DNA of 64,000 nucleotides from Halothiobacillus neapolitanus c2 (GTDB taxonomy: Bacteria > Pseudomonadota > Gammaproteobacteria > Halothiobacillales > Halothiobacillaceae): contig NC_013422.1 of the NCBI RefSeq assembly GCF_000024765.1, forward strand, positions 1,941,501 through 2,005,500, written 5' to 3'. The notes under the pieces are model-generated. The model worked only from the letters and a program-made list of their open reading frames with translations. It ran no database searches and was not told the origin of the DNA. Numbering within the stretch: position 1 is the stretch's first letter; each line of letters opens with the position of its first letter. Below, one piece after another: positions 1-8,850 of this stretch. Position numbers and translations under genes: made by a program.

Positions 1-232
1 GCTCGGCATCTTCATTAGGAATCGAATACTCGAACTCGTCGCGTGTCACGCCCAAGGTCATGCTCTTGATATTCAGATAGGCTCGATCGCCACCCATTCG
101 CACCCGCACCGACGCCTTGGCGCCTTCGGTCAGGGTGGTCAAATAACCTTGACTCAATCGGCGACTGGAAGTCACCGCCGCCCGCCAGCCATCATTTTTC
201 AGCAAAAACTTGCGTTCGATTTCCAGTGCCAT
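1..232 (-). CDS. CYTH domain phosphatase-like protein (partial, C-terminus outside window)
   Basis: The minus-strand frame starts at the ATG at 232 and runs off the left edge after about 77 codons. The protein opens with MALEIERKFLL, the ExExK signature of the CYTH superfamily (class IV adenylate cyclase, thiamine triphosphatase, inorganic triphosphatase). Further conserved basic pairs follow (SVRVRM, AYLNIK), as expected for the triphosphate tunnel. The family uses divalent metal to hydrolyse triphosphate groups. Short bacterial members are mostly tripolyphosphatases, but the exact substrate cannot be told from this fragment. It lies 20 bp downstream of fabH on the same strand and may be the last gene of that transcript. 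Confidence 0.85.
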   Translation of the reverse strand, partial: MALEIERKFLLKNDGWRAAVTSSRRLSQGYLTTLTEGAKASVRVRMGGDRAYLNIKSMTLGVTRDEFEYSIPNEDAE

Positions 233-252
233 GGTTGAATCCTTGAACGCAC

Positions 253-1224
253 TCAGAACTTGATGAGTGCCGAACCCCAGGTAAAGCCGCCACCAAACGC
301 TTCGAGCAGAATCGTATCGCCACGCTTGATGCGTCCATCGCGAACGGCGGTATCCAGTGCCAGAGGAACCGAAGCCGCAGAAGTATTGCCGTGTTTGTTA
401 ACGGTGACCACCACGCGTTCCATCGGCAAATCGAGCTTGCGTGCCGTTGCCTGAATGATGCGGATGTTGGCCTGATGGGGTACCAGCCAGTCGATGTCGG
501 CATAGGACATCCCGGCGGCATCCAAGGTTTCATCGACGATGCGACCGAGCGTATTTACCGCCATTTTGAACACTTCGTTACCGCGCATTTCAATGAACGC
601 CGTACCGTCGGCCAGTTTATCCAGATCGACATCGGGCCCGGGTTTTACCGTAGTCAGCAACGATTCGTACGCCCCATCGGCATGGATATGGGTGCTGATA
701 ATTCCGGGCTCTTCGCTGGCTTCGAGCACGACCGCACCGGCACCATCAGCAAACAGCACGCAGGTCCCTCGATCCTGCCAGTTAACGATGCGCGACAGGG
801 TTTCCGCTCCGATGACCAGTGCGCAACGGGCAGCACCGGTCTTGATGAATTTCTCTGCCACACTCAACGCATACACAAAGCCCGTGCAGACTGCCTGAAT
901 ATCAAAAGCAGGCGAGCCGTGAATGCCCAGTTTCTGCTGCAGTAGACAGGCCGTTGAAGGGAATACGCGATCAGGTGTTGTTGTCGCCACGATCAGCAGG
1001 TCAACATCAGACGGGATTTTGCCAGCCGCTTCCAGAGCACGGCGCGCCGCCGGCTCGGCCAAGTCGGACGTGAGCTGTCCTTTCTCGGCGATATGACGTT
1101 GCTCGATGCCCGTCCGCTCCCGAATCCAGGTGTCCGAAGTTTCAACCATCTTTTCCAGATCCTGATTCGTCAGGATCCGCTCAGGAAGGTAACTCCCTGT
1201 ACCGGTGATACGTGCATGAATCAT
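253..1224 (-). CDS. fabH: 3-oxoacyl-ACP synthase III (KAS III)
   Basis: FabH starts fatty acid synthesis by condensing acetyl-CoA with malonyl-ACP in the cytoplasm. The 323-residue length fits the family. The thiolase-fold triad is present: Cys113 in AVCTGF, His250 in VPHQAN and Asn280 in KHGNTS. The C-terminal [10 protein letters not shown] motif is also intact. The start overlaps the plsX stop by 4 bp (ATGA), so the two are translationally coupled. The order yceD-rpmF-plsX-fabH matches E. coli, except that fabD, fabG and acpP do not follow; a CYTH gene does instead. Confidence 0.97.
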   Translation of the reverse strand: MIHARITGTGSYLPERILTNQDLEKMVETSDTWIRERTGIEQRHIAEKGQLTSDLAEPAARRALEAAGKIPSDVDLLIVATTTPDRVFPSTACLLQQKLGIHGSPAFDIQAVCTGFVYALSVAEKFIKTGAARCALVIGAETLSRIVNWQDRGTCVLFADGAGAVVLEASEEPGIISTHIHADGAYESLLTTVKPGPDVDLDKLADGTAFIEMRGNEVFKMAVNTLGRIVDETLDAAGMSYADIDWLVPHQANIRIIQATARKLDLPMERVVVTVNKHGNTSAASVPLALDTAVRDGRIKRGDTILLEAFGGGFTWGSALIKF

Positions 1225-2243
1225 GCTGTTTCCTTTTCATTCAATAGCTGGCCCAACCGCTGGTCGATGCGGCGCGGTACGTCTTTTTCGATCTCGCGCA
1301 GCGCCACGCCGAGCGCACTGGCGAAGGCCGAAACGTCGGCGCCGCCATGGCTTTTGATCACGATACCCTGCAGCCCCAAAAAACTGGCGCCATTATATCG
1401 GCCTGGGTCCAGTCTGTTTTTCAGACGTTTGAGCACAGGCAGCGCAAGGACGGCCGCCAACTTGGACAGTAAACCACGCCCGAATTCTTCGCGCAGGAAC
1501 TGAGTGATCATCTTGGCCAGCCCCTCGCTGGTCTTGAGCGCGACATTACCGACAAAACCATCGCATACAACGACATCCACATCCCCTTTGTAGATGTCGT
1601 CGCCTTCGACAAAACCGATATAGTTGATCGGCCCGTTTTCCAACAGTGCCGAGGCTGCCTTGACGGTATCGTTACCCTTGATGGACTCGGCACCGACGTT
1701 GAGCAGACCGACTCTGGGCGCGGGATTATCGTCATACGCTTCCACCAGCACCGAACCCATCACGGCAAACTGGAACAGATGGTCGGCGTTGCATTCAACA
1801 TTCGCACCCAGATCAAGCACATGGGTATGCCCCTTGCGACTCGGTAGAGCCGTGCAGATGGCCGGACGCTCAATACCGGGCAGGGTCTTGAGGACGAATT
1901 TGGCCGTAGCCATCAGCGCACCGGTATTTCCCGCACTCACAGCTGCCTGCGCCGAGCCGTCACGCACGCAGTCGACCGCAACGCGCATGGATGATTTCTT
2001 CTTAGTACGCAGTGCTACCGCGGGCGATTCGGCCATCTCGACAACTTCAGGCGCATGCACGACCTGAATGTGTTCGCCTTCAACCAGACCATGCGCGCTC
2101 ATTTGCGAACGCACGAGGGTTTCATCGCCTACCAGCAGCAGCGTCACGCTGGGATGCACCCTAAGGAATTGCGCCGCTGCCGCCAGCGTCACGACGGGGC
2201 CATGATCGCCACCCATCACATCGATCGCAATTTTAGCCTTCAT
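1221..2243 (-). CDS. plsX: phosphate acyltransferase PlsX
   Basis: PlsX makes acyl-phosphate from acyl-ACP, the first step of the PlsX/PlsY route to phosphatidic acid, and works at the cytoplasmic membrane face. The 340-residue protein opens with [13 protein letters not shown], the family's N-terminal signature, and contains GFVEGDDI and VCDGFVGNV motifs. It lies downstream of rpmF across about 180 bp and overlaps fabH by 4 bp. The rpmF terminator-like hairpin in the gap suggests that part of plsX-fabH expression comes from read-through or from a separate promoter in that gap. Confidence 0.97.
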   Translation of the reverse strand: MKAKIAIDVMGGDHGPVVTLAAAAQFLRVHPSVTLLLVGDETLVRSQMSAHGLVEGEHIQVVHAPEVVEMAESPAVALRTKKKSSMRVAVDCVRDGSAQAAVSAGNTGALMATAKFVLKTLPGIERPAICTALPSRKGHTHVLDLGANVECNADHLFQFAVMGSVLVEAYDDNPAPRVGLLNVGAESIKGNDTVKAASALLENGPINYIGFVEGDDIYKGDVDVVVCDGFVGNVALKTSEGLAKMITQFLREEFGRGLLSKLAAVLALPVLKRLKNRLDPGRYNGASFLGLQGIVIKSHGGADVSAFASALGVALREIEKDVPRRIDQRLGQLLNEKETA

Positions 2244-2360
2244 GAAAAATATACAGCCTTAACAGATGCTTGATTTTAAATAAAAATTCAGGACTGATCC
2301 AAAACGAATGAACACACTTCAGATCAATCGAACGCACAGCATGCCAGAATGACAGGCATA

Positions 2361-2393
2361 ACAAAAACCTTGCGCACCCAGGCACGCAAGGTT
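2361..2393 (-). terminator. rho-independent terminator-like hairpin after rpmF
   Basis: A perfect 9-bp inverted repeat (2366-2374 with 2385-2393) has a 10-nt loop. Read on the minus strand, the stem is followed by a T-rich stretch (TTTTTGTT). It sits 32 bp after the rpmF stop and upstream of plsX, so it may attenuate transcription between the ribosomal gene and the lipid genes. Confidence 0.75.
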
Positions 2394-2425
2394 GGGATCA
2401 TCATGCACGACCACCCGGAGAGCGA

Positions 2426-2614
2426 TTACGCTTCGGCAGTTGCTTTTTCGGCAATCACGCGCTTGCCACGGTAAAACCCGTCCGCAGTCACTTGATGACG
2501 ACGATGAGTTTCACCACTGGTCGCATCCACTGACAAAGTGGGTTTGACGAGGGCATCGTGGGTACGACGTGAATCGCGACGCGCACGGCTCTTTTTATTT
2601 TGCTGAACAGCCAT
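2426..2614 (-). CDS. rpmF: 50S ribosomal protein L32 (bL32)
   Basis: This is a 62-residue basic protein starting [17 protein letters not shown], the usual L32 N-terminus, with the HRRHQV segment in the middle. It has no cysteine, so it is the zinc-independent form of bL32. It lies 92 bp downstream of yceD, the conserved partner order in proteobacteria, and is followed by a terminator-like hairpin. Confidence 0.97.
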   Translation of the reverse strand: MAVQQNKKSRARRDSRRTHDALVKPTLSVDATSGETHRRHQVTADGFYRGKRVIAEKATAEA

Positions 2615-2706
2615 TTCTCAACTCCTGATACTAAAAATCGCGTTTCTTTTACCAAAACGCCAAACTAAAATTCCGCGACCATAATCAATACACGATCGCG
2701 TTTACA

Positions 2707-3345
2707 CTATTGATCTTCACCCTTTTTGCCTGAACCTTTCGACCCCGGCGTGCGCCATTGTTCCGCTAATGCAGCAAAGGGATTAGGCCGCTCCGATCGC
2801 TCAACCAAGGGTTCAACGCCGTCGTCCTCGACTTCTTCTTGCCAAGCCGGTTGGCACTGATGCTCGTGCATCGACACCGTAGGGAGGGCCATCAACACTT
2901 CTTCTTCAAGCAAGTTTGAAATGGCCACCCCACCCTCGGCATCGACCAGAACAGGTTCACGAGCATCTCCAACCTGCTCTGCCTGATCGTCATTGTATAC
3001 AAACTGCAACAAGGACGACCCCACCAGGGGCAAGCTCATGGGTTGAAGGCAACGGGCACACTCGACCTGAACCGTTGTCTGCACGTCCAGCGTTGCCAGC
3101 AGTGCACGACCTTCGTCCCGAAAAAACCGCAGATCGAAATCAAGCGAAGTCTCCGGAGCTTCATGTGGCACAAAGGGCACCAACCGAGGCAACTCGGCCA
3201 AACGGACAGACGCAGAAAAAGCGCGCTCACTATCGCAAGCCATGCGCACCATCAATCTCGGCAAGCTTGCGGCGGATTGAAGCGGCCTGCTCGCCCCGCT
3301 GCCAGATTGGCCATCCAAAGGATATGATCCGTTGTCCACACTCAT
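2707..3345 (-). CDS. yceD: YceD family protein (DUF177), 23S rRNA accumulation factor
   Basis: YceD is needed for normal 23S rRNA accumulation and is usually coupled to rpmF. The 212-residue protein has the family's cysteine motif CARCLQP in the middle and the acidic segment after it, including the conserved LLEEEVLMALP region. It is longer than the E. coli protein (about 173 aa), mainly through a Gly/Ser-rich N-terminus and a Lys/Gly-rich tail. It is divergent from yceF, with about 145 bp between the starts, as in E. coli. Confidence 0.93.
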   Translation of the reverse strand: MSVDNGSYPLDGQSGSGASRPLQSAASLPRLMVRMACDSERAFSASVRLAELPRLVPFVPHEAPETSLDFDLRFFRDEGRALLATLDVQTTVQVECARCLQPMSLPLVGSSLLQFVYNDDQAEQVGDAREPVLVDAEGGVAISNLLEEEVLMALPTVSMHEHQCQPAWQEEVEDDGVEPLVERSERPNPFAALAEQWRTPGSKGSGKKGEDQ

Positions 3346-3490
3346 GCCAAATACCTACCTGCATGCAAGGCCAGAATTAATTGAATAAATGCAATTAATT
3401 CTGGACGAGAGCCTAAAATGCGGCCCGCACACACAGCATTCGCCAGACCAGAATCGTATAATATTAGCGATTTATTGCTTGGCACGCAAA

Positions 3491-4084
3491 ATGAATATGC
3501 AAAACAACCCCATTCTTGTACTCGCGTCCTCCTCCGTCACCCGTCGCGCCTTGCTTGACCGCCTCGGGTTACCCTACCAAATCGACAAGCCCGACATCGA
3601 CGAACGCGTCCATGAGCATGAAGCGGCCGACGCAGCTTGCTTGCGACTGGCACGGGAAAAAGCACGCGCGGTTGCCGAACGCCATCCCGGCTCGGTCGTC
3701 ATCGGGTCGGATCAACTGGTGTCCTGCAATGGCCGCATCATGGGCAAACCCCACGATATGCCACGCGCAACCGAGCAATTACGGTTCATGTCCGGCAAAG
3801 CCGTTTATTTTCACGTATCGGTCGCGGTTATCGACGCACACGGCGCCCTGCAGGAACACAGCGAAACCGTTACCGCACAACTTCGAATCCTCTCTGATTC
3901 GGAGATTCAACACTACCTCAACCGGGAGCAACCATTCGGCTCGGCGGGTAGCATGAAATCGGAGGGGCTGGGCACAGCGTTGCTCGATTCAATGCAATCG
4001 GATGACCCCACGGCAATCCTCGGGCTGCCCTTGATTGCCACCTTACGATTGCTCCGCGCAGCCGGCATAAATCCGCTGAGCTGA
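3491..4084 (+). CDS. yceF: Maf/YceF-type nucleoside triphosphate pyrophosphatase
   Basis: A 197-residue Maf-family protein. YceF-type enzymes hydrolyse 7-methyl-GTP and related modified nucleotides to the monophosphate and pyrophosphate. Visible motifs are the N-terminal LASSSVTRRALL phosphate-binding loop, the catalytic IGSDQ, and GKPHDMPRATEQL. The start was placed at ATG 3491 because homology begins with NPILVLASSS; an in-frame extension to 3389 lacks family similarity. Its position divergent from yceD supports YceF rather than YhdE. It converges with the MFS gene, the stops being 7 bp apart. Confidence 0.93.
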   Translation: MNMQNNPILVLASSSVTRRALLDRLGLPYQIDKPDIDERVHEHEAADAACLRLAREKARAVAERHPGSVVIGSDQLVSCNGRIMGKPHDMPRATEQLRFMSGKAVYFHVSVAVIDAHGALQEHSETVTAQLRILSDSEIQHYLNREQPFGSAGSMKSEGLGTALLDSMQSDDPTAILGLPLIATLRLLRAAGINPLS

Positions 4085-4091
4085 GCCCCTA

Positions 4092-5312
4092 TCAGTTCGG
4101 ACGACCGCCTCGAAGTCGCCAGACAGCCAGCGCGGCCATCCCCAACGTCACCACTGCTCCGAACCCGTAAGCTACGGCCACCGGGTTCATTCCCGCTTCG
4201 ATAGCCAGAAAATACACCCCGGCCATACCCAACATGGCCAGATTTTCGAAGAAATTCTGCACGGCCAACGTACGACCCGCACCGATGGTCTCGTGCCCCC
4301 GTTCCTGCAGGAGCGCATTCAACGGCACCACAAAGTAGCCACCCGCCACGCCCACCAACATGAGGATGACCGCCGCGGGAACGAATGCGTGCATAGGTGC
4401 CAGCAAAACGATCAACGGCCCCAGCGCCAAACCGCCCAGAATTGCCCGATTGGCCTGTTCCAGAAGCACGCTGACGGCAGCCAAACCGGCACCCACCACA
4501 ATACCGATAGACATCAATCCCATCAGGTTGGCTGGCGCCTGATTGTCAAGCAATGACAGCGCAACCGGAACCCAGGCAAAAATCAACAGCCGCAAGGATG
4601 CCCCCATGCCCCAGAACAAGCTTGTACCGATGATGGCAAAGCGCACATCGCCAATACGCCACAATACGACGAGGTTGTGAATAAACTGCTTCGGCAAGTG
4701 CGCCAGTTCATGCCGAACAAAGCGATGAATAACGGGCAACCTAGGAATGCCCAGATTCACGAGCGCGGCCAGAAGATACATACCCGCCGACACAGCCACG
4801 GCCAGCACCACAGACTGATCCGTAAGCCAACCGCCAGCCAACACACCCAACAAAATGGCGGCGATTGTCGAACCTTCTAACAATCCATTTGCCTTGACCA
4901 GGCGCTCGGGATGCACAAGTTGCGTGAGAATGCCGTACTTGGCAGGCGAGTAAATAGCCGCACCGATGCCTGCGATGGCATATCCCAATAGCGAGTTCGC
5001 GCCGAACAGGATCATCAGCGCGCCCAGCAATTTGATCAGGTTGGCGTAGAGCATTACTCGCCCCTTGGGAAAGGCATCGGCCACCGGCCCCACGTAAGGC
5101 GCCAAGACAATGAACGCGGCAACAAATACAACCTGTAACAGCGGCAGAAGCGCCTCGCCATGAGCCGCCGTTTTAAGCAGCGCAATAGCCGCCACGAACA
5201 GAAGGTTATCGGCCATCGCCGAAAGAAACTGCGCCACGAGCACGGCCAGCATGCCGCGCGATGCGAGTCCGTTTACTGCCGTGTCTTGTGCCGAAATCTG
5301 TGTTGTATCCAT
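4092..5312 (-). CDS. lplT: LplT-like MFS lysophospholipid transporter
   Basis: A 406-residue major facilitator protein with about 12 predicted membrane segments. The segment AIYSPAKYGILTQL (about residues 119-132) and the N-terminal FLSAMADNLLF are characteristic of LplT, which flips lysophospholipids across the inner membrane for reacylation. In E. coli LplT is coupled to the acyltransferase Aas; no aas gene is adjacent here. The function is inferred from family similarity. The gene is monocistronic and convergent with yceF. Confidence 0.85.
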   Translation of the reverse strand: MDTTQISAQDTAVNGLASRGMLAVLVAQFLSAMADNLLFVAAIALLKTAAHGEALLPLLQVVFVAAFIVLAPYVGPVADAFPKGRVMLYANLIKLLGALMILFGANSLLGYAIAGIGAAIYSPAKYGILTQLVHPERLVKANGLLEGSTIAAILLGVLAGGWLTDQSVVLAVAVSAGMYLLAALVNLGIPRLPVIHRFVRHELAHLPKQFIHNLVVLWRIGDVRFAIIGTSLFWGMGASLRLLIFAWVPVALSLLDNQAPANLMGLMSIGIVVGAGLAAVSVLLEQANRAILGGLALGPLIVLLAPMHAFVPAAVILMLVGVAGGYFVVPLNALLQERGHETIGAGRTLAVQNFFENLAMLGMAGVYFLAIEAGMNPVAVAYGFGAVVTLGMAALAVWRLRGGRPN

Positions 5313-5715
5313 ACTATGGTTTCCGCCCTATCGATCACGTGCCGTAAGTTAAATGAGGCAACTTTACCGCTTCGAACATACGCTTGCTGCACCCGAACGG
5401 ATGCTTGACGAGCAGCAGGCAGCAGGCTCTGCACAATTTAACGCATCTTCTTGTCTGCTTCGGCAGGCTACTTTGTTTGGCGTGGCCCAAGCTGGAAGCT
5501 CGATCTATTGATCCCTGAGCCTGCCCGACTTTAGGAATCGTAGCGAAAATCAAGCTAGTCGAGGGTAGATCTTGCAGAGTAGCAGCGGGCTCTATTATCC
5601 AAAAAGCGGTGAAATAGGTGCCTTCTGGATGGATTTGTGGCCGACTTTTGCTAAAGCCCGACAGGTTCCTCGGCCAAGGTCTTGGCGCGGACTCGTCAAA
5701 CGCAAAATTGAACAA
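5313..5715. other. intergenic region with no recognised gene
   Basis: About 400 bp separate the lplT start from the Spy-like gene's terminator. Open frames exist on both strands (for example 5335-5715 minus, 126 codons), but I recognise no family in them, and their composition (many Ser, Pro, Arg and Cys) looks like chance reading or gene decay. A promoter for lplT should lie near 5313-5400; I cannot pick it with confidence. Confidence 0.4.
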
Positions 5716-5731
5716 CCCCGCCGAGGCGGGG
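5716..5731 (-). terminator. GC-rich terminator hairpin after the Spy-like gene
   Basis: A 6-bp G/C stem (CCCCGC with GCGGGG) and a 4-nt loop lie 37 bp past the stop of the minus-strand periplasmic gene. On that strand a moderately T-rich tract follows. The stem is strong but the tail is imperfect. Confidence 0.6.
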
Positions 5732-5768
5732 TCATTCTTAACTTGGGTTCAATGCCGGATCGACACAA

Positions 5769-6347
5769 TCAATTAGGGCTGGATCGGCCCGCCATCCCAC
5801 CGGAACCATGTTGCATACCAGTTTTTTGACCATGAGCACCAAAATGCTTGTGCTGATGCTGACGCGCCATTTCATCCAGCACCTGCTGCTGATTCGGCGC
5901 AAGGGCCGCGCGCAGCTCGGATGTCGCCTTGCTCAGACGCGCCATTTTTTTCGCCATGAGTTGGACTCGTTCCGCACGGAATTGTGCCAGTTGGGCTGCA
6001 TTCATATCAGGGCCGGGACGTTTGAAATGCTTTGGCATCATGTCCATACGTACTTTTTTATATTCATCCCAAACAGCTTGCTGACTGGCCGTAATCTCCA
6101 GACGATTGGCCATGGTGTCGAGCGTTCTCTGCATGAAAGCAGCCCGATCCGCACGCATTTGTTCCGGATTCTTGCAGTAAGGCTGACCGGCTGGTGCAGC
6201 AGAACCGGCCGGTGCATTGGTCAAATTTTCAGCTTGGCTGACCGCAGCAAAGCCGCCGGCAAGGGTCATCAATGCCGTGGCGAGGACCGCCATGCGCAAT
6301 GCCGGGCGACGGGTTGAAATAATCTCGTTTGATGTTTGAAGGCTCAT
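5769..6347 (-). CDS. Spy/CpxP-like periplasmic LTXXQ protein
   Basis: A 192-residue exported protein. It has a long N-terminal signal (hydrophobic core at about residues 18-34, likely cleavage after SQA), then a helical, Met/Lys/Gln-rich body with two degenerate LTxxQ motifs (ITASQQ and LAPNQQ). The tail is His/Gly/Met-rich (HQHKHFGAHG), suggestive of metal binding. Family members are envelope-stress chaperones or metal-responsive regulators such as Spy and CpxP. It is divergent from an OmpR/EnvZ-type system with a 194-bp shared upstream region, so it is the likely target of that regulator. Confidence 0.8.
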   Translation of the reverse strand: MSLQTSNEIISTRRPALRMAVLATALMTLAGGFAAVSQAENLTNAPAGSAAPAGQPYCKNPEQMRADRAAFMQRTLDTMANRLEITASQQAVWDEYKKVRMDMMPKHFKRPGPDMNAAQLAQFRAERVQLMAKKMARLSKATSELRAALAPNQQQVLDEMARQHQHKHFGAHGQKTGMQHGSGGMAGRSSPN

Positions 6348-6458
6348 GGCTTCTACCTCGGGTCAATGGAACAAAGATTCACGGGAATCATTGAACCAAA
6401 CGACTGTAAACCGGCTATTTCAAGCCCGGCCCCACGTGTAAACGGAATGTAGGGGTTT

Positions 6459-6478
6459 TGTAATGTCAGGGAATTACA
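6459..6478. promoter_or_regulatory. inverted repeat between the Spy-like gene and the response regulator
   Basis: A 6-bp perfect inverted repeat (TGTAAT and ATTACA) with 8 nt between the arms, lies in the divergent intergenic region. Just upstream, GTAAA occurs twice (around 6407 and 6438), loosely recalling CpxR-type tandem boxes. This would fit autoregulation by the adjacent OmpR-family regulator. It is only a candidate. Confidence 0.35.
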
Positions 6479-6541
6479 TCGCTTTTCGGCCGCAGGGCTG
6501 GGCTAAGATAGCGCTCATTCATTAATGGACGAATCAAATTC

Positions 6542-7252
6542 ATGAAAACAATCCTTGTAGTAGATGACGATGCCGATCTGCGAAGCCTATTGCGGGCATA
6601 TCTGACCGATCAAGGCTATCACGTGATCGAGGCGGCAGAAGGGAGCGAGTTATGGACGCGACTCGAGAATTCGACGGTCGACCTGATCATTCTTGACCTG
6701 ATGTTGCCGGGTGAGGATGGCCTCGCCCTCTGCAGAACCATCCGGGCACGCCAGACCACCCCCATCCTGATGCTGACCGCGCGTGGCGATGAAATGGATC
6801 GCATCATCGGTCTTGAGATGGGTGCCGATGACTACATGCCCAAGCCATTTCACCCGCGCGAACTGCTGGCGCGGATTCGCAGCATTTTCCGACGATCGGA
6901 ACAGCAGAATCAGGCACAGCCACCTCGCCATCTGCACTTCAGCGGCTGGACGCTTGATCTGGCAGCCCGACATTTAATGAGTGCAGATCAGGTCGTCATT
7001 CCGTTGTCCACGGGTGAATTTCGACTACTCAAAACACTGGCAGAACATCCGAACACGGTGCTGTCTCGCGACCAACTCATGGACGCACTTGCGGGCAGAG
7101 AAGCCGATCCGCTCGACCGAACGATCGATGTCATGATGAGTCGCCTCCGCCGCCGCCTGGGTGATGACGCCCGCGAACCGACACTCATTAAAACCATTCG
7201 CAACGAGGGCTATATGCTCCTCACCCACCCACAAGGCGGGCAACCGGGGTGA
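6542..7252 (+). CDS. OmpR-family response regulator
   Basis: A 236-residue transcription regulator. The receiver domain (about 1-120) has the acidic pair in VVDDD, phosphoacceptor Asp52 in ILDLMLP, Thr79 in MLTARG and Lys101 in MPKPFHP. A winged-helix DNA-binding domain follows (about 140-230), with DRTIDVMMSRLRRRLGDD and RNEGYML. It overlaps the sensor kinase by 4 bp and is divergent from the Spy-like gene. Together these suggest an envelope- or metal-stress system, close in type to OmpR/CpxR/RstA; the signal is unknown. Confidence 0.93.
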   Translation: MKTILVVDDDADLRSLLRAYLTDQGYHVIEAAEGSELWTRLENSTVDLIILDLMLPGEDGLALCRTIRARQTTPILMLTARGDEMDRIIGLEMGADDYMPKPFHPRELLARIRSIFRRSEQQNQAQPPRHLHFSGWTLDLAARHLMSADQVVIPLSTGEFRLLKTLAEHPNTVLSRDQLMDALAGREADPLDRTIDVMMSRLRRRLGDDAREPTLIKTIRNEGYMLLTHPQGGQPG

Positions 7253-8739
7253 GCAAGATGCAAACCGTGGCATGGCGTATCTGGCCCCGCAGCCTGTTCG
7301 GTCAGGTATTGCTCATGCTGACTCTGGGCATTGTTGCGGCGCTCGTCCTGAGCTTGAGCTTACTGGTGGCTGATCGCGCCCGTCTGGGTGAGCGTCTGCT
7401 GGGCGACTACGCCATACTACGGATCGCCCAGATCATTCAGATTCAGAACGATACCGCAACAGATGAACGGCGCCGTCTTGCCCGCTGGATGAATACACCG
7501 CTGACCCACTTGATGTTTCGCCAACCTTGGCGTCAACCCGAGCAACAAGCCATCGGCCAACCGTATAACGGAGCGAGGGTGCTCGTGGAAAACACGATGA
7601 CCCGGCAGTTTGCACAACGCCTGCATGGCGCGTTGGAACAGCCGATACCGATCCAGGTTCTGGCCATTAACGGCGACGACCCGGATCGGCGCGCCGAGCG
7701 AACGCTTGAACCCGAAGCAGCGCCCATCCTGCTTCAGCAGGCACCCTGGAAGCTCGACCGTCATTGGCAGATGCAGCCACCGGCGCGCAATCACTGGGAA
7801 CATGCGCTGTTGATTCAGGCTCGACTCGATGACGGCAGTGTTTTGACGCTGCGCCATGCACTGCCGCCGCCCATGCGCTGGCCGTTTCAGACCATGGGAT
7901 GGCTTTTGCTGCTGGGGGTTATCGTGATCGCTGGCGTAGCCTGGATTCTACGCCGACTCACGCATCCACTCGATGCGCTGGTCGAAGCGGCCGTGCGTCT
8001 GCCGCAGAATCTGAATCAGGCGCCGCTGACCGAAGCCGGACCGACCGAAGTCAGTCGAGCGGCAAAGGCATTCAACCAGATGCAACGCGACATTCAACGA
8101 CTGATCGAAGTTCGTGGGCATGCACTGGCGGGCGTCTCGCACGATTTGCGATTACCAATCACCCGGTTGCGGTTGCGGCTCGCCCATCTCCCAGATGACG
8201 AGCTCAAACAAAAAATAGAAAACGACCTCACGGAAATGGATGAAATGATCGGCCACACCCTGGCCTTTTTGCGCGCCGGCACCACAACAGAGCCGCTTGT
8301 CGCACTCGATCTCGACGCACTGGTTGATTTGTTGTGTGAAGACATGGCCTTGCTGGGTGCACAAATTCGGCGGCATGGCGCGGCAGAAACCCCCGTCAAG
8401 GCAAGGCCTCAGGCACTTCAACGGGCGCTTCAAAACCTGCTCGATAATGCGCGGCGTTACAGCGATGACCCCGTTGATCTGTCGGTTGAAGTTCGCCCGA
8501 CTGACGTTGTTATTCGCATAGAGGATAGAGGTCCCGGTATTCCCGAAGCCGATCGGGAGCGGATATTCGAACCTTATGTGCGACTTGAAACCTCCCGTGC
8601 AAGGCATACGGGCGGCAGTGGACTTGGCCTCGCCATCGCACGCGCGTCCGTACGTGCCCAAGGTGGTGACATTCAAATTCTCGCACGCGAAGGCGGTGGC
8701 ACCTGCGTCGAAGTCACCCTGATGCGCAAGTGCTTGTAA
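7249..8739 (+). CDS. EnvZ-like sensor histidine kinase
   Basis: A 496-residue membrane kinase partnering the regulator just upstream. It has a transmembrane segment at about 20-41, a periplasmic sensor region of about 170 residues, a second membrane segment at about 214-235 and a HAMP linker. The HisKA box has His298 (GVSHDLRLPITRLRLRL), and the HATPase domain has Asn-box NLLDNA (around 397-400), DRGPGIP and GSGLGLAIA. The GTG at 7249 overlaps the regulator stop, GTGA style; an ATG at 7258 is an alternative. The H-box SHDLR(L/T)PITR(L/I) is close to EnvZ. The periplasmic domain is not recognised, so the ligand is open. Confidence 0.9.
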   Translation: MSKMQTVAWRIWPRSLFGQVLLMLTLGIVAALVLSLSLLVADRARLGERLLGDYAILRIAQIIQIQNDTATDERRRLARWMNTPLTHLMFRQPWRQPEQQAIGQPYNGARVLVENTMTRQFAQRLHGALEQPIPIQVLAINGDDPDRRAERTLEPEAAPILLQQAPWKLDRHWQMQPPARNHWEHALLIQARLDDGSVLTLRHALPPPMRWPFQTMGWLLLLGVIVIAGVAWILRRLTHPLDALVEAAVRLPQNLNQAPLTEAGPTEVSRAAKAFNQMQRDIQRLIEVRGHALAGVSHDLRLPITRLRLRLAHLPDDELKQKIENDLTEMDEMIGHTLAFLRAGTTTEPLVALDLDALVDLLCEDMALLGAQIRRHGAAETPVKARPQALQRALQNLLDNARRYSDDPVDLSVEVRPTDVVIRIEDRGPGIPEADRERIFEPYVRLETSRARHTGGSGLGLAIARASVRAQGGDIQILAREGGGTCVEVTLMRKCL

Positions 8740-8799
8740 AACAGGGCCTACACAAAGGGCCGCAAAATTTGGAGCAATTAAATCCAGTTGCCCGAATAT

Positions 8800-8835
8800 T
8801 TAGTTAAGGCTAAAATCAAATTTAGTCTTAACTAA
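8800..8835. promoter_or_regulatory. 36-bp palindrome upstream of mntH, probable DtxR/MntR-type double operator
   Basis: Positions 8800-8814 and 8821-8835 form a 15-bp inverted repeat with one G/T mismatch and a 6-nt centre, ending 15 bp before the mntH ATG. It can also be read as two overlapping copies of a TTTAG-N6-CTAAA-like box (8799-8814 and about 8821-8836). Each is a smaller dyad resembling the DtxR/IdeR/MntR box style. Its location over the probable promoter/leader suggests manganese- or iron-dependent repression of the transporter. The regulator is not in this window. Confidence 0.65.
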
Positions 8836-8850
8836 GAAATATATTAACGC

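Noticed and set aside
391-945. 184-codon frame opposite fabH
   Set aside because: Antisense shadow of a clear gene; no known family.
5335-5715. 126-codon minus-strand frame between lplT and the Spy-like gene
   Set aside because: No recognised family; low-information composition and it ends at the terminator hairpin. Kept as an unrecognised gap.
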